A stretch of 64,000 bases of DNA from Oreohelix idahoensis (GCA_024509875.1 JAMPIV010019075.1:1-64000); one strand, 5' to 3'; positions 34,005 to 45,441 are shown, counted from the stretch's first letter. Notes: generated by a model not told the origin, from the sequence alone. A program made the numbers and translations.

Positions 34005-34050
34005 CTTGTTGCATTCGTGGTCCCATCATAGGCTGAGATCCAGGCAACTG
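34005..34050 (-). CDS. CSTF2: CSTF2 exon, linker (46 bp)
   Basis: Minus strand, acceptor TTTTCAG next to 34051, donor GTAAAT next to 34004. Encodes QLPGSQPMMGPRMQQ and one base of the next Gly. The acceptor is a tandem CAGCAG, so use of the second AG would drop the first Gln. The assignment rests on frame and phase fit, composition and good splice sites. Confidence 0.78.
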
Positions 34051-34335
34051 CTGAAAACAAGAAAAGGGGTAATACTTATTCCAAAATTAAAACTTTTCAT
34101 ATATATATATAGCTCTGCTTCTTTTTATTTCTTTCTCCTGGCTTAAGTTAAGTTCAAACAAATACTGAAAAAAGAAACATGCTAGAAATCAGCGCAAAAG
34201 TGATGAAGATAATAAAGGAAAAAAGTGTCACATTCAATGTCAGTGCTTAAAAAAAAATCAAATATCAAAACTGACGAAAATAAACAAACAACTATTAGGA
34301 ACATGACACATTTTATAATAAGTCATCATCTCATC

Positions 34336-35241
34336 TCATCTCAGCCCGTAACCGGTCATGGGTCGTAGGGGTGCCATGGTGGAAGCATCAGCAGACAGGG
34401 TCCTCCACTGCTCTCTATCCTCAGCAATGCGTACAAGTGTGGAAAAACCGTGTCCTGCCCATTCTTTGATGTTATCAGCCCAGGATTTTCTCTGCCTTCC
34501 TCTTCTCCGTTTACCTTCGACTGTTCCCTGAAGGATCGTTTTCGAAAGGGAGTCATGACGAGTTACATGCCCAAACCAGGCAAGCTTTCGACGTTTCACT
34601 GTTGACAAAAGTGGTTCTTGGTGGCCTGCATAGGTGTTTATCTTCTCTCTAACATAGACATTTGTTTTGTGCTCTTTATAGCAAATGCGCAAAATTCTTC
34701 TATAACATTTATGCTCGAAAGCCTGAATCCTTCGCTCCGTATCTGCAGTGAGTGTCCAGCTCTCACACCCATACAAGAGAATAGATAATACAAGTGATTT
34801 GTATAATTTGATCTTCACAGGAAAACTGATGTTACTTTTCCAGATCACATTCAACCTTGTCATGGCAGCTGAGGCCATCTCAAGTCTTGTCTTGATTTCT
34901 TTAATTGATCTTCCATCACTGCATATAGTGGACCCGAGATATTTAAAGGTGTTAACTTCTTCTAACGTTTGCCCATTTAACGTAATGTTGGTCGGAACAT
35001 GTTTCTTATGGCTATTCACCAATATCTTGCTTTTTTCTATATTAATTTCCATCCCATACGTTCTTGTTACTTTCTCCAGTCTAGAGGTAAGGTCTTGAAG
35101 TTCTGATTCTGATCCAGCTATCAGATCAATATCATCAGCAAAACGTAGGTTGCACAGAGGTCGGCCTCCAATCGATATGGTTGATTTATAATCGTAGAGA
35201 GCCTCCTGCATAATATGTTCTAGATAAATATTAAAGAGCAC
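34336..35241 (-). pseudogene. LINE-E RT C-terminal part
   Basis: 301 codons, in the other frame after the lesion near 35245. The GCILSP box straddles the junction. Then MLFNIYLEHIMQEAL, the catalytic RFADDIDLIAGS box, EINIEKSKILV, FKYLGSTICSDGRSIKEI, YGCESWTLT, KRRKLAWFGHVTRHDSLSKT and GKRRRGRQRKSWADNIKEW. It ends 12 bp from the repeat tail. Apart from the one frameshift the element looks intact. Confidence 0.88.
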
Positions 35242-37459
35242 TGGGGACAGGATACATCCCTGCCGAACTCACTACAGTTGTTTTGAAAAATTCTCCAATG
35301 TCGTTGCTTGCAAAAACAGCACTGCTTGCGTCCTTGTATAGTGCTTCAATGATATCTATGATGTTGGTATCAAAATTGAATTTTCTCATTACTTGCCATA
35401 AGCCTTCATGCCAGACTCGATCGAAGGCTTTTGTGAAATCGATGAAGTTATGGTATAAATCGTGTTGATGTTGTTGGAGATGTTTTTCGATAAGTAATCT
35501 AATATTGAAGATTTGTTCTGAGGTACTTCTTTTTGGTCTAAAGCCAGCCTGTTCCTCTGACAAGATTTCTTCTGATTTCTGTTTTATTCTGTTCAAAAGT
35601 ATCCTTAACATCACCTTACTTGGATGACTAATAAGGCTAATGGTTCTGTAGTTCTTGCACATTTTTAGATTTCCTTTCTTTGGAAGCGGTATTACTAATG
35701 ACTGCGTCCATTCTTTTGGCCATTTTTTTGTACTCCATATCTTCTGGCAAATTGTTGTCATGATTTTTACTATATCTGGTCCTCCATATTTCAAGAGCTC
35801 TGCTGGGATATTATCCACACCCGGTGACTTCCCTCCTTTCATCGAACATATAGCCTCTTCCACTTCTTCCCGTAATATTGCTGCATTTCCGAGTTCCCTG
35901 TTTTCGCACTTAATGTTGTTTAATATGCCTAAGTCAGTGTCAAGTTTACAGTTATATAATTCTTTACAATATTCTGTCCATCTTCTCATTACAGCTGTTT
36001 TTTCATTGAGCAGAGCCCCATTGCTATCTTCTATGACAGTTACCCTGGGCTGTTGGGGTTTTGATAGTTTTCTTAATGTGTCAAAAGCTGCCTTGCTGTT
36101 ACCTTTTATTAGCCCCGTATTAATGGGCTCACATTGATCAGCTACCCATTTTTCTTTGGCCTGTTTCATTTTCTTCCTAATATTTTTATTCACCATACTG
36201 TATTGCCATGCTGCTTCAGGAACCTCTTTCTTAACCTTTTTCATTTCCCGCCGTGTATCACATAACTTCAGAATGTCATCTGTAACCCATGGTTTGTTTA
36301 TTTTCTTTCTTTTACCAAGTATTTCTGTTGCTGATTCAATGAGCACGTCTTTCATGTTCTCTGTGATTGAGTTGATATCATCCTCCAAAAAGTTGAGAGC
36401 TGCGAATTTTCCTCCAACAGTTGCCTCAAAGATTCCCGCGATTTCTGGATCTTTCAGTTTGTCTAAATTGAATCTTAACTGAGAACATCTGTTTTGATTA
36501 TAGTTCTTTTTAAGTTTAAGCTTGAGCGTCATCAATACCATGTCGTGATCACTACCAATGTCGGCGCCAGGAAAAGTCCTAGTCTTGGCTTTATTAATAC
36601 TGGACTTGAATCTTTTGGATACAAGAATAAAATCAATTTGGCCATGTATCTCAGTTTTTGGGGCATGCCACGTTGTTCTTCTTGATAACTTATGAGGAAA
36701 TAGTGTATTTGCAATGGTTAGTTTATAGTTGTTGGCAAATTCTAGTAGCCTTAGTCCTCGATCGTTAGTTTCACCTGTCCCAAATCTCCCCACTGTACCA
36801 GCCCAGTGACCGTATGCATCTGGCCCTATTTTAGCATTCCAATCACCTAACACGATGAGAAGATCTTTCTTTGGAATTTTCTTAATTGCTTCATCCAGAT
36901 TGTCATAAAATGTATCAATTGCCTCATCCTCATAGTCAGTAGTGGGGGCATATACCTGTATGATGGAGATGTTCTTTGGATGTGCTGCAATACGAATGGT
37001 GATAAGCCTGCTATTTATTGGGGTGCAGCTGATGACAGAGTTCAATCTATCTTTATGTACGATAAAACCTACTCCATGCTGATGTTTAGACTCATCTCCA
37101 CTAAACCAAATTTTGTGACCATCATCCGTTATTGATTCACCTAATCCTGTCCATCTGACTTCTGCTAGGCCCAGGATGTCCCACGAGTATCTAACAAGTT
37201 CATGTGTTAGTTCTTTGACTTTTCCACACGCATATAGCGTGCGTACATTCCAAGTTCCAACAACAAAACTTTCTCTTGGAAGTTTCAAAACAGGTGTTTT
37301 TACCCCATTCGCTGACTTATCACTCTCAAGGGGCAATGAGAGCGCGGTCGTTGTTAATCCGGGCATCGGCCGATCCGGCAAATTATTACTGAGTTGACTT
37401 TCCATCATAGCTATAATAAGTAACAGCCAGAAATCAGAAATACCCAAAAAATTTTCCAA
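35231..37459 (-). pseudogene. LINE-E endonuclease and RT N-terminal part
   Basis: 742 codons. Endonuclease: FVVGTWNVRTLYACGKVKEL, ILGLAEVRWTGLGE (Glu), IIQVYAPTTDYED, LIVLGDWNAKIGPDAYG, LTIANTLFPHKLSRRTTWH and GADIGSDHDMVLM (catalytic Asp/His). Linker rich in Lys. RT: KGGKSPGVDNIPAELLKYGG, SLVIPLPKKGNLK, YRTISLISHPSKVMLRIL, EEQAGFRPKRSTSEQI, and HNFIDFTKAFDRVWHEGL with the motif A Asp. It resembles the BovB/RTE proteins often misnamed craniofacial development protein 2. The frame runs out at 35231, one base out of register with the next frame. Confidence 0.88.
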
Positions 37460-37549
37460 TTAATTAACGAGAAATCGGAAAATTTCCAACACAGTTAATT
37501 AGAAACTGTGATATAACAGCTATATCACAAATTCCAAATACGACTAAAA

Positions 37550-37710
37550 CTGACTGAATAAAAAACTAGAGCTAGCAAACAAAATTGACTGAGTAAATAA
37601 ACTAGAGCTAGCATACAAAATTGACTAAATAAAAAATTAGAGCTAGCAAATAAAACTAACTGAATAGAAAACTAGAGCTAGCATTCAAAACTGATAAATT
37701 GAACAAGAAA
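37550..37710. repeat. ~36-bp tandem repeat, 5' of LINE-E
   Basis: About four to five copies of a unit with core ACTAGAGCTAGCA and A-rich linkers (TTGACTGAATAAAA). Period 35-36 bp. It may be part of the LINE-E 5' untranslated region. Confidence 0.8.
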
Positions 37711-37743
37711 AGGAAGACTGAAAAATATTATTACAGACAGTAC

Positions 37744-37803
37744 CTTGGATGTATTGTTGGGAACAATGACCTGCGGCTGAGACTCATCTCTGTACAACAT
37801 TGA
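37744..37803 (-). CDS. CSTF2: CSTF2 exon, after hinge
   Basis: Minus strand, acceptor TTCCAG next to 37804, donor GTACTG next to 37743. Encodes SMLYRDESQPQVIVPNNTSK, 20 codons, phase 0. It follows the hinge exon where vertebrate CSTF2 has KILHRQTNIP, so MLYRDESQPQ is a plausible counterpart of that segment. Confidence 0.82.
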
Positions 37804-37985
37804 CTGGAACAGAAGATCAAAACCTGCTTTGTGTTACAAAATTACCACAAGCTGCAGTAGTAGAGCATAAATAAATCATATATACTTCTCCTCCGAGACC
37901 CTCTGGGAATTATAATGTGGTAAACATTTAACATAAAGGTGTTGACTGGTAACGGGCGATCATACTTCTTCACATCAAATTACTG

Positions 37986-38689
37986 GTCATAAGCAGCTCT
38001 AAAACAAAAACCATGGTGATATCACGAGAGGAAAGAAGGCATCAGATTAAGCTGGGAGAACAGGTCCTGGAGCAGGTCAACCACTTTAAATACCTCAGAG
38101 CTGTCACAGACTGGAAGGGAGGCATCAAAGAAGAGTTGGCTACCCGAAGAGCAGCAGCTGGGAGACTTTTTCAGGCCAAAAATCGAGGATTCCTCAGCAA
38201 AAGAGAAGTTGGTAAGAAGATGAAAATGGCTGTATACTGCTCCAACTATGTCCCAGTCTTGACCTTTGGGTGCGAGTCACAGGCAATGACTACAATCCGC
38301 AAAAGCCAGATCCAAACCTTAGAACTGAGGTATCTGAGGAAGGTGATTGAAGTAACAAGAAGAGACATGGTCCGCAACCAGACGATATGTCATGGCCTAA
38401 AAACCCAACTACTGCAGACCCAAGTAGAACAGTCCCAACTAAGATGGTTTGGCCATGTCTGCAGAATGGGAGAAGATTGGCTACCATGACAAGCATGGGA
38501 AACTAAGAGCCAGGGATCCAGACCTCCAGGACGACCCAGAGTCAGCTGGGAGGACAACATCAGACAATCTTTGAAGGACCGATAACTAGAATAGAACCAG
38601 GCCAGGAGAAAGACAGCCAATAGGATAGTATGGTGCTCTCTCTTCCAAACCTCTACACCTCACGGTAGAAGGAGAACGACTAAGTAAGT
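37986..38689 (+). mobile_element. LINE-C 3' fragment
   Basis: 704 bp flanked by ATCAAATTACTG (37974-37985 and 38690-38701). Frame 38013-38489 reads VISREERRHQIKLGEQVLEQ, VLTFGCESQAMT and RWFGHVCRMGEDW, then a stop; the rest follows with GACTAAGTAAGT as tail. Confidence 0.9.
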
Positions 38690-39469
38690 ATCAAATTACT
38701 GATGTCAACTAAAGAACAAATTAAATATTAACCCAAGTTTCACGGATACAGATGTGGCTATGCCTACCACACACTGCCCACTGTCTCGCTGACTAAGGGT
38801 AACAAATTAAACTCTCGGCTTTCACAAAAAGAACCAGCAAGACAGTCACTTCATAAAGTTTTCAAACGATTTAATGTGAGAATATCAATGAATGTTCTTG
38901 GCATAAACTTAATCGTGGAATGACATGACGAAGACCCAAAATTCCAGGTCAATTCCTTCCAACTGCCAGATATACACAGGACTGTTTTTCCTCTTCCATA
39001 TCCGCTTCCTTGCTTTCCATTTTTTTCCATGGTGCTCTACAGAACTATGTGACATCAAAGGCGTAAAAGTTGTGCGCCATTTTCACACACAATCACTAAT
39101 ACTATTACTGCACATATGCTCAAAAGCGAGCTGTAATAAATAAACCAGTCCACGCAATCTCACTGATCTATCCTGTCTGACGCAAACGTCACAATAATAA
39201 AGCTCTCTGTGGAGCACAGGTGTTATAAATACATCAGTCACACAACACCAAAAATATCATTCTTGACACTATGCACCCTACGCTCACTCACTCAACACAT
39301 TCACACACTCACTTATACACACATACATTTTCTCATCATAACACATACAACGAATCTACCATTTTAAGACAAGTTAGAAAAAAATTAATTTTTTTAAAAA
39401 CACACACACAGATCCACAAAATGGAAATCTTAACTTCATTCATCACATGATGTCACTTCTGACACATAC

Positions 39470-39589
39470 CATAGCAACTTGGGGATCAACAATTTTCATG
39501 ACAATTTGAGCCTGTAACAGGGCATATGCCAGCTGCGGGTTCTGCAGCAGCATGTTCCGGGCTTCATTTGGATTGTTCTGAATGCACAG
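39470..39589 (-). CDS. CSTF2: CSTF2 exon, hinge C-terminal half
   Basis: Minus strand, acceptor TTTGCAG next to 39590, donor GTATGT next to 39469. Encodes LCIQNNPNEARNMLLQNPQL, then AYALLQAQIVMKIVDPQVAM, 40 codons in phase 0. This is the highly conserved CstF-64 hinge, which folds with CstF-77 or symplekin. Almost every residue matches the family pattern. Confidence 0.95.
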
Positions 39590-39714
39590 CTGCAAATGTT
39601 GGAAAAAAATGTACTGTGATGGAAAAACACAAAATACTTTCCCAACATTATTCATCAGAATAAATATCAAGATTATAAAATAAAATACAAAGTGAACAGA
39701 AATAAAGGTATCTA

Positions 39715-40015
39715 GTCAAACACGAGTAGTAGAAGTAGCTCCCTTCAGTCATGATTGACTATGGGAATGTGCCCCTGAGTTGATAGCTCTCAGATACTTT
39801 TTTTGCTGGTGTTCCTTTTGGCATGTTCTTTTCTCTTCTGCTTGTTGTGAGAGCTTCTTTTCGCCCAATCTGAGGTGGCACCATAGGGAGCATAGCCAAT
39901 TTGTATGATCGGCAGCTTCATCTTCCCAGGTTGCTGGATTTATGTCCAGTGCCTTCATGTCTCTCTTGCACACATCTTTGAACCTCAGGTGCCGTCGCCC
40001 ATCTCCCAGATAAGA
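39715..40015 (-). mobile_element. LINE-F C-terminal fragment
   Basis: Minus frame reads CKRDMKALDINPATWEDEAA, DHTNWLCSLWCHLRLGEKKL and SQQAEEKRTCQKEHQQKKYL, then GAHSHSQS-stop. The CKRDMKALDI-x-x-x-x-WE block is typical of the last residues of a class of LINE RTs. Homologous to the broken piece at 3040-4540. Confidence 0.75.
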
Positions 40016-40209
40016 AAAGTACTATGATAAATGTAATTTAGTGGCTTATATATAATTTAAACAGTATTTCCACATGTTTAGATCACATGGCCTAGCATAG
40101 ATTTTCCTTCAAGATAAAGGACCAGGTAAAACAAGACAGGGTAGACAGAAATAGAAAGATAAAATGAAAGACCAGATATATTCACCTGTCATGGAACTCA
40201 ACAAACAAC

Positions 40210-40450
40210 TGACAGACTAAAGTGGTAACTATTAGTCAAACACTCATTGTAAGTGGTGCCCCAACCAAGTGTTACAGGACAAGTCAGTAGCAACTATTAG
40301 TCAAACACTCATTGTCTGTAGTGTCCAATCAAAGTGTTATATGACAAATCAGTAGGGACTATTAGTCAAACACTCATTGTCTGTAGTGTCCAATCAAAGT
40401 GTTATAGGACAAATCAGTAGTGACTATTAGTCAAACACTAATAGTCATTA
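40210..40450. repeat. 65-bp tandem array, left part
   Basis: Three to four copies of a 65-bp unit (ACTATTAGTCAAACACTCAT, TGTCTGTAGTGTCCAATC, AAGTGTTATAGGACAAATCA). The same unit resumes at 41811-41995 after a 1.36-kb LINE-G insertion. Confidence 0.9.
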
Positions 40451-41810
40451 TAGGGAAACACTATCATACAGAAGTACAAGCAAGGTCTGGTAGCCTTAAA
40501 AACAATGGCCTCTTTGCACTTGGAGTAGAGACTACTGTTTCTCCTGTATCATCAGCTCGTCATGTCGGTAACTGAGTATGGGTTGGGAATACTCATGCTG
40601 TCAGTACCATGATGTGAACAACTGGAGTGCATTCAAAATAAAAGGAAGCGTATAGTTTTGGCTGTACACGAGATACCCCCCATTGTAACAAATAGATATA
40701 TGCTTGGGTTGATGATGATTATATCTAGATATGCAATGGCCCAGGCGAAACCCTTTTCCAGATAACCACCAAAAAACAAACAAAACACCCCCTACATGGG
40801 AACATCTTCTTCTTCCGTCCTTAGCCACCAACCGTCAAAGCAGTCAGTGGCCATTACGCCTAGTGGCGTCTTAGGGCAACAGCAGACAGGTTTTCTCTGC
40901 CGCTGTTTCCCATCACGCCTAGTGGCGTCTTTAGGGCAACGACAAATCAGCACATTTGCTGTTGTTTCCGTAATCAAAGTGACTTGCAAACGGGTGATCA
41001 GCCCGTTGCATACATGGGAACATAGCTGACATCAAAGGAGCAAGAATAAAGAGAGGGATGGCACAGGCAGAGGCTACAACTGGGCAGATGATCATGGTTG
41101 AAAATATATCCAAAGGGGGAAGAGTGGAGTAAGTCAGGTGAGAACTGGACAAGCTTCCAGATGATGATGGCATCGTGTACACTGATGGGTCTGTATATTA
41201 TGGTGAGAAATCAGGATAGGGCTTTGCGAGATAAAGAGCAGAGTCGTCACTGAACAAGGCGGAGATTAAATGACAACATCCTCCAGCATGAGAATGGAGG
41301 TAGAGGCAGCTATTGCTGCCCTGAGGTGACTGTCTGAAACTCCAGCAACCAGGGCAGTTATTAGACTCTCAATCCATGCTTCGGAAGGTCTAGAATGAAT
41401 GGCTATGGCATGAAAGGAAAACTTTCATAGAAACCTCAAGTCTTCAGGAACTGGTGTGGATCTACTGTCCTCGTCATGCAGGGGTATGTGGCAATGATAG
41501 AGCTAACAGATTAGCCTCAAGAGCACCCATAGTAGGAACTATGAATATGGATAAGGGAGAGAAACTAAGGACAATTAATGATCGTTTCTTTGAGAACGAC
41601 ACTGCAATAGATGAATCAACACGGCTAAGATTGTTGGAATTTGGCATAAAATGTAAGACTAGTAGGGATGGACATATGAGAGGATGCATCCGTCGTTGGT
41701 ACAACCAGCATGCTAAAGGAACAATTAGCATTCACACCTTCCGACATTAGTTGAGGGAGCACCTATGGGTTTGCCTGGAATGCAGTGAAGTTGATTCTGA
41801 TCAACAATAA
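40450..41810 (+). mobile_element. LINE-G fragment: RT thumb and RNase H
   Basis: Broken frames read an RT C-terminal segment (FLLYHQLVMSVTEYGLGI, LECIQNKRKRIVLAVHEI) before SINE-1. After it come RNase H pieces: DGIVYTDGSVYYGEKSG near 41170 (Asp), EVEAAIAAL near 41292 (Glu), and VWIYCPRHAGVCGNDRANRL (last Asp) in the frame 41454-41750. The tail DGHMRGCIRRWYNQHAKGTI, ending in a HLWVCLECSEVD-type motif near 41770, resembles RNase H-bearing LINEs common in molluscs. Split by SINE-1 at 40806-41010. Confidence 0.75.
40806..41010 (-). mobile_element. SINE-1 copy inserted in LINE-G
   Basis: 205 bp, minus strand, flanked by the perfect 13-bp duplication TACATGGGAACAT (40793-40805 and 41011-41023). 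Confidence 0.92.
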
Positions 41811-41995
41811 CAAGTGAAACACTCGTTGTTTGTAGTACCCCAACCAAATGTTATAGAACAAGTCAGTAGAGACTATTAGTCAAACACTCACTGCCTGTGA
41901 TGCCCCAACCAAATGTTATAGAACAAGTCAGTAGAGACTATTAGTCAAACACTCACTGCCTGTGATGCCCCAACCAAGTGTTATAGGACGTTAAG
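41811..41995. repeat. 65-bp tandem array, right part
   Basis: Almost three further copies of the 65-bp unit (AGAGACTATTAGTCAAACAC, TCACTGCCTGTGATGCCCCA, ACCAAATGTTATAGAACAAG), slightly diverged from the left part. Confidence 0.9.
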
Positions 41996-42130
41996 CCACC
42001 ATAATATATGGAAATGTATTCAATAAAATGAAATAATAATTGCTTGACATACTCAATTAACTGTAGTAAAGGAATCCAACCTGTTACCAAAAGTTATGGA
42101 TGCATATTTATGAGAATGTTAATAAAATAC

Positions 42131-42238
42131 CTTCATCTGCTTCATCAGTTCAAACATCTGCTCTGGGGGAAGGCTAGCTACAGCTTTGGAGATGGCCTCA
42201 GGGGCTTTCTCTGGTTCTACAGGTTCACCATAAGGGGA
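42131..42238 (-). CDS. CSTF2: CSTF2 exon, hinge N-terminal half
   Basis: Minus strand, acceptor GCCACAG next to 42239, donor GTATTT next to 42130. Encodes SPYGEPVEPEKAPEAISKAV, then ASLPPEQMFELMKQMK, 36 codons in phase 0. It joins the RRM exon (QIVE) to the LCIQN exon without a gap, giving the standard CstF-64 hinge. Confidence 0.95.
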
Positions 42239-42280
42239 CTGTGGCCATAAAAATACATATTATTTAATGCTGCGTATAAT

Positions 42281-42530
42281 TCATCATCATCATTTTTATT
42301 TTCACTCCTTATGGAGCATGAAACCACCACTGCAGCTGGCCCCCTTACAGGAAGCCTGCACCAAGTATTCATATGTTCTTGCAGCGGTAGTCTCTCTTGC
42401 TATTTGTTTTACATGATGAGGTAGCCAGGCACAGGCAAAACCTTATAATAGTTGCCTTGTATGACATTCCTGAAGAGATGTCATATTTTTTTCTTTGTCT
42501 ATCAGAGATCCCTGGGAACTACATGAAACA
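42281..42530 (-). mobile_element. SINE-3 copy
   Basis: Reverse copy with TCATCATCATCATT at the tail side, ACTCCTTATGGAGCATG, CACTGCAGCTGGCCCCC, AGTATTCATATGTTCTTGCA, TTTTACATGATGAGGTAGCC and CAGAGATCCCTGGGAACTAC. Confidence 0.72.
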
Positions 42531-42534
42531 ATGT

Positions 42535-43360
42535 ATTAAAAAAAGGATAAACTTTTACATTAACAAACTCAAAATGCAAATAAGCACTCAAATTGCTAAT
42601 AAGCATTAAGTTTATGAGTTGTGCTTAAATTCATTTTTTTAAAAATCAATATAAGGAATTAATAAAATGTAAAGTAAAAAAGCTGGTTTTAAAACAACTC
42701 CATTAGTCTAAACTCTACCAAGAGATGCTGCAAAGAATTTGTCAATAATAAAGGCGGCTGCAATAAACTGTATAATAAATTTTTTTTTTAAAACATGACA
42801 AATGAAAAAGCAGTCAGTTTTACACCTGAACAATACACATAGTAACATGGAACACACTCTGAAACAACCCATGTTTCTACAGCTGTGGTGTACAGTTTAT
42901 TTGTTAAACTGACTCCTATACCACTTTTAGTTTTTTTTTTTGGTCTTAACTTTAAATTACATGTTTTAACTGATTACCCTAAATTTTCACTTTAGGGAGA
43001 AACATTGGATCATTACAATCTGGAAGTGTACAAATACTCTCACCATTTATGTTTGTGAATTCTTGCTTGTGTTTAGAAAATAATGTAATATGTTGTTAAT
43101 AGCAGTTATAACATGATTTTGCAGGTATGCTGTAGGTACATGACTACCTCAAATTCTAACTTCAGTGAGAAAACTGTGTGTCAATAATGGGTGTTTGCCA
43201 CCACACTTTAGGTAAAATGTTGACCCTAGTCACCTTTTGGTCACCGGGTCAAATTCCTACTGGGGATTGGGCTTGAAAGCCAAATGTTGTACACATTCTA
43301 TATGGGGTAATAAAAACCTTCTGGTTAATTTACTGCTTGAAGCTTCAGTATTCATGTGAT
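42535..43360. other. Intronic sequence, nothing recognised
   Basis: CSTF2 intron with A/T-runs (42780-42792, 42930-42940). A weak resemblance to the head of SINE-3 at 43230-43310 (GGTCACCGGGTCAAATTCC) was not strong enough to call. Confidence 0.3.
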
Positions 43361-43376
43361 GTTTAGTTATAGATGT

Positions 43377-43674
43377 GAAGACGCAGCAATAGAGACCGCA
43401 GTCAGCGACTCATAGCTTGACTGCCCGCGTCAGGACTAGCGAACCAGAGCTGGTCAAGACCGTGCTCCACCTCCACGTGGTGGTCCTGGAAACAGTATGC
43501 AGCAATGCAGGCTGGCTGAGCGAGCACGGATCGCAATGGGAAGGCAAACCCGGTCCTAAAAAATGCCGTGCAGAAGTCGGATGTGTCGACCGAAAGGTGC
43601 AGATATCACAGCTACGTTGTAAACAGACACAACGCAACCACCGTCCTTTTCAGGGCGAACGAAGAAGAAGAAGA
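43377..43674 (+). mobile_element. SINE-2 copy, longest
   Basis: 298 bp flanked by AGTTATAGATGT (43365-43376 and 43675-43686), with a GAAGAAGAAGAA tail. Compared with the 28618 copy it has an extra ~20-bp segment near its 5' end (CATAGCTTGACTGCCCGCG). Confidence 0.9.
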
Positions 43675-43761
43675 AGTTATAGATGTTACTTTATTCAAGT
43701 TTCAGTGCAAAAATTGACACTGTACTATAAATACAACAGAAGATATGAGTTTGACATAATG

Positions 43762-43766
<5 letters not shown>

Positions 43767-43794
<28 letters not shown>
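43767..43794 (+). repeat. A28 homopolymer
   Basis: A run of about 28 A, in the CSTF2 intron. Length is likely uncertain in the assembly. Confidence 0.9.
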
Positions 43795-43796
<2 letters not shown>

Positions 43797-43941
43797 AATT
43801 TTATAAGTACTGAAATGACATTATTCTTATGCAATAAAACCCATAGTTAACAAGAGATATCTTTAAATTAAACCAGTATCTAAATTAGACATGTTACAGA
43901 AAATGGACGATGGCTTTTATGTGATGCATACTTCAAATATG

Positions 43942-44220
43942 GAGCCGCGGTAGCATAGTGGTTAGTGCACTGGCTTCCTAGCGCAGTGGTCTATGGTTCG
44001 ATCCCCAGATGAGGCGGAAAAATTTTTAGGCCACAAACGGCTCCTGGGTCGACCCAGACCCAAATGGGTACCAGAGCTACTCTGGGAAGGTTAAGGCGGC
44101 CGGCGTGATGCCGACCACATCACCCCTCGTGTGCCGATGGTCAAGATAATATGGGCCTAACACCATATTCCCAATATGCCTCAATGGGCGTGTAACGGGT
44201 TCCTTTACCTCCTTTACCTT
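43942..44220 (+). mobile_element. SINE-5, tRNA-derived SINE
   Basis: 279 bp flanked by ACTTCAAATATG (43930-43941 and 44221-44232). The head is tRNA-like: box A TAGCATAGTGGTTAGTGC and box B GGTTCGATCC at 43995-44004. The body carries CTCCTGGGTCGACCCAG (with the GGGTCGACCC palindrome) and GGCGGCCGGCGTGATGCCG. It ends in repeats of TTCCTTTACC. The second copy, at 60123-60402, is reversed. Confidence 0.92.
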
Positions 44221-44639
44221 ACTTCAAATATGAATTATTCAAACATGAACTGACAGATCATTAATTTTAGTTATATTTTTACTACTTGTATTATACAGTG
44301 TATACAAGTATAAATTACTACTGAGTAATACAGCAAGTAACATTTTTAATACTGTGAACTGTAAATAAAAATGTGGAATATATTGTTTTTATACAATATG
44401 TAGATATATATTTCTGCATGCGAACAAAGTACTGGAAATATGACAATAATAATATAAAAGGTAAAGGTACTCCCACAACCGCTGTCGTGGGATGGCGGTG
44501 CCTGAAGTGTTACAGACTTCACCATTTTAACTCCAGCTTTATGAGGTGTGTTGAACAGGTCACTTAAAAAATTAAAAAAAAATATATAATCAGAGAGTAA
44601 AATCTGTAATAGGCAGTCCACAGTTAGATAGGTAGGGAT

Positions 44640-45427
44640 TCATTCATAACCCTCCACTCCCAAAGGAGCATAGGCCTTCAACAAACACATGCCAAGTCCT
44701 CCTGTCACGAGCCATCATCTCAAGTTCTTTCCACGTTCTCCTCATCATTTTCACCTCTGTTTACAGCTCTCTTCTCCATGTGCTTCTTGGTCTACCTCTG
44801 CCTCTCCTGCCCTGGGGGTTCCAGAACAAGGACTGCCTTGTAATGCTATCAACAGGTTTCCTCAGTGTGTGTCCTATCCATCGTCATCGTCTTCTTCTCA
44901 TCTCTTGTTCCACTGGCACTTGTCTAGTTCTTGTCATCAGTTCCATGTTGGTAACCTTGTCATACCATTTTAATCTCTCTATTCTATGCAAGCACCCATT
45001 TATGAAAGTCTGTAGCTTTTTGGTTGTTGTCTTTGTTGTTCTCCATGTCTCAGAGCCATACAATAGGACTGCCTTCACATTTGAGTTGAAGATTCTTATT
45101 TTCGTGTTGGATCCGATTTCTCTTGATCTCCATATATTTCCCAATGCAATGAAAGCTCCTCTTGCTTTTTGTATTCTTATTTTGATATCACTGTCTGTCC
45201 CTCCAACTTTGTCTATATTGCTGCCAAGATATGTGTACGATTCTACATCTTGTATTGCTGCTTCTTCAAGTTCAACCCTGTTTTCATTACCTGCATTTAT
45301 TCTCATTATCTTTGTCTTTTCCCTGTGTATTTTCAGACCCAATTACTGTGACCTCACATCGAGTGTTATCAATTTGTCCTACATCTGATTACGGTTATGG
45401 GACAGAAGAGCCAAGTCATCAGCAAAA
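44640..45427 (-). mobile_element. LINE-B 3' copy
   Basis: Minus strand, flanked by the 14-bp duplication AGATAGGTAGGGAT (44626-44639 and 45428-45441). The frame 44884-45342 reads GLKIHREKTKIMRINAG, TYLGSNIDKVGGTDSDIKIR and RIFNSNVKAVLLYGSETWRT. Tail is TTATGAATGAATCCC-type. It landed in an older plus-strand LINE-B piece (45442-45597). Confidence 0.9.
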
Positions 45428-45441
45428 AGATAGGTAGGGAT

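Larger units (their letters stand above)
34324..37735 (-). mobile_element. LINE-E, near full-length RTE-like element
   Basis: Minus-strand element in a CSTF2 intron. The 3' end is at the left, with a GAGATGAGATGAGATGATG tail at 34324-34341. The coding part is 34336-37459. 5' of it lies a ~36-bp tandem repeat at 37550-37710. Endonuclease and RT are complete except for one frameshift near 35240. Target duplication not found, so the right edge is approximate. Confidence 0.85.

Noticed and set aside
43500..43770. Coding ORF at 43417-43767 (116 codons) and at 28573-29004
   Set aside because: Both lie over SINE-2; conserved because the repeat is, with different frames broken in the third copy.
43942..44020. 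Functional tRNA gene
   Set aside because: Box A and box B are present but the acceptor stem does not pair and SINE body and target duplications follow.
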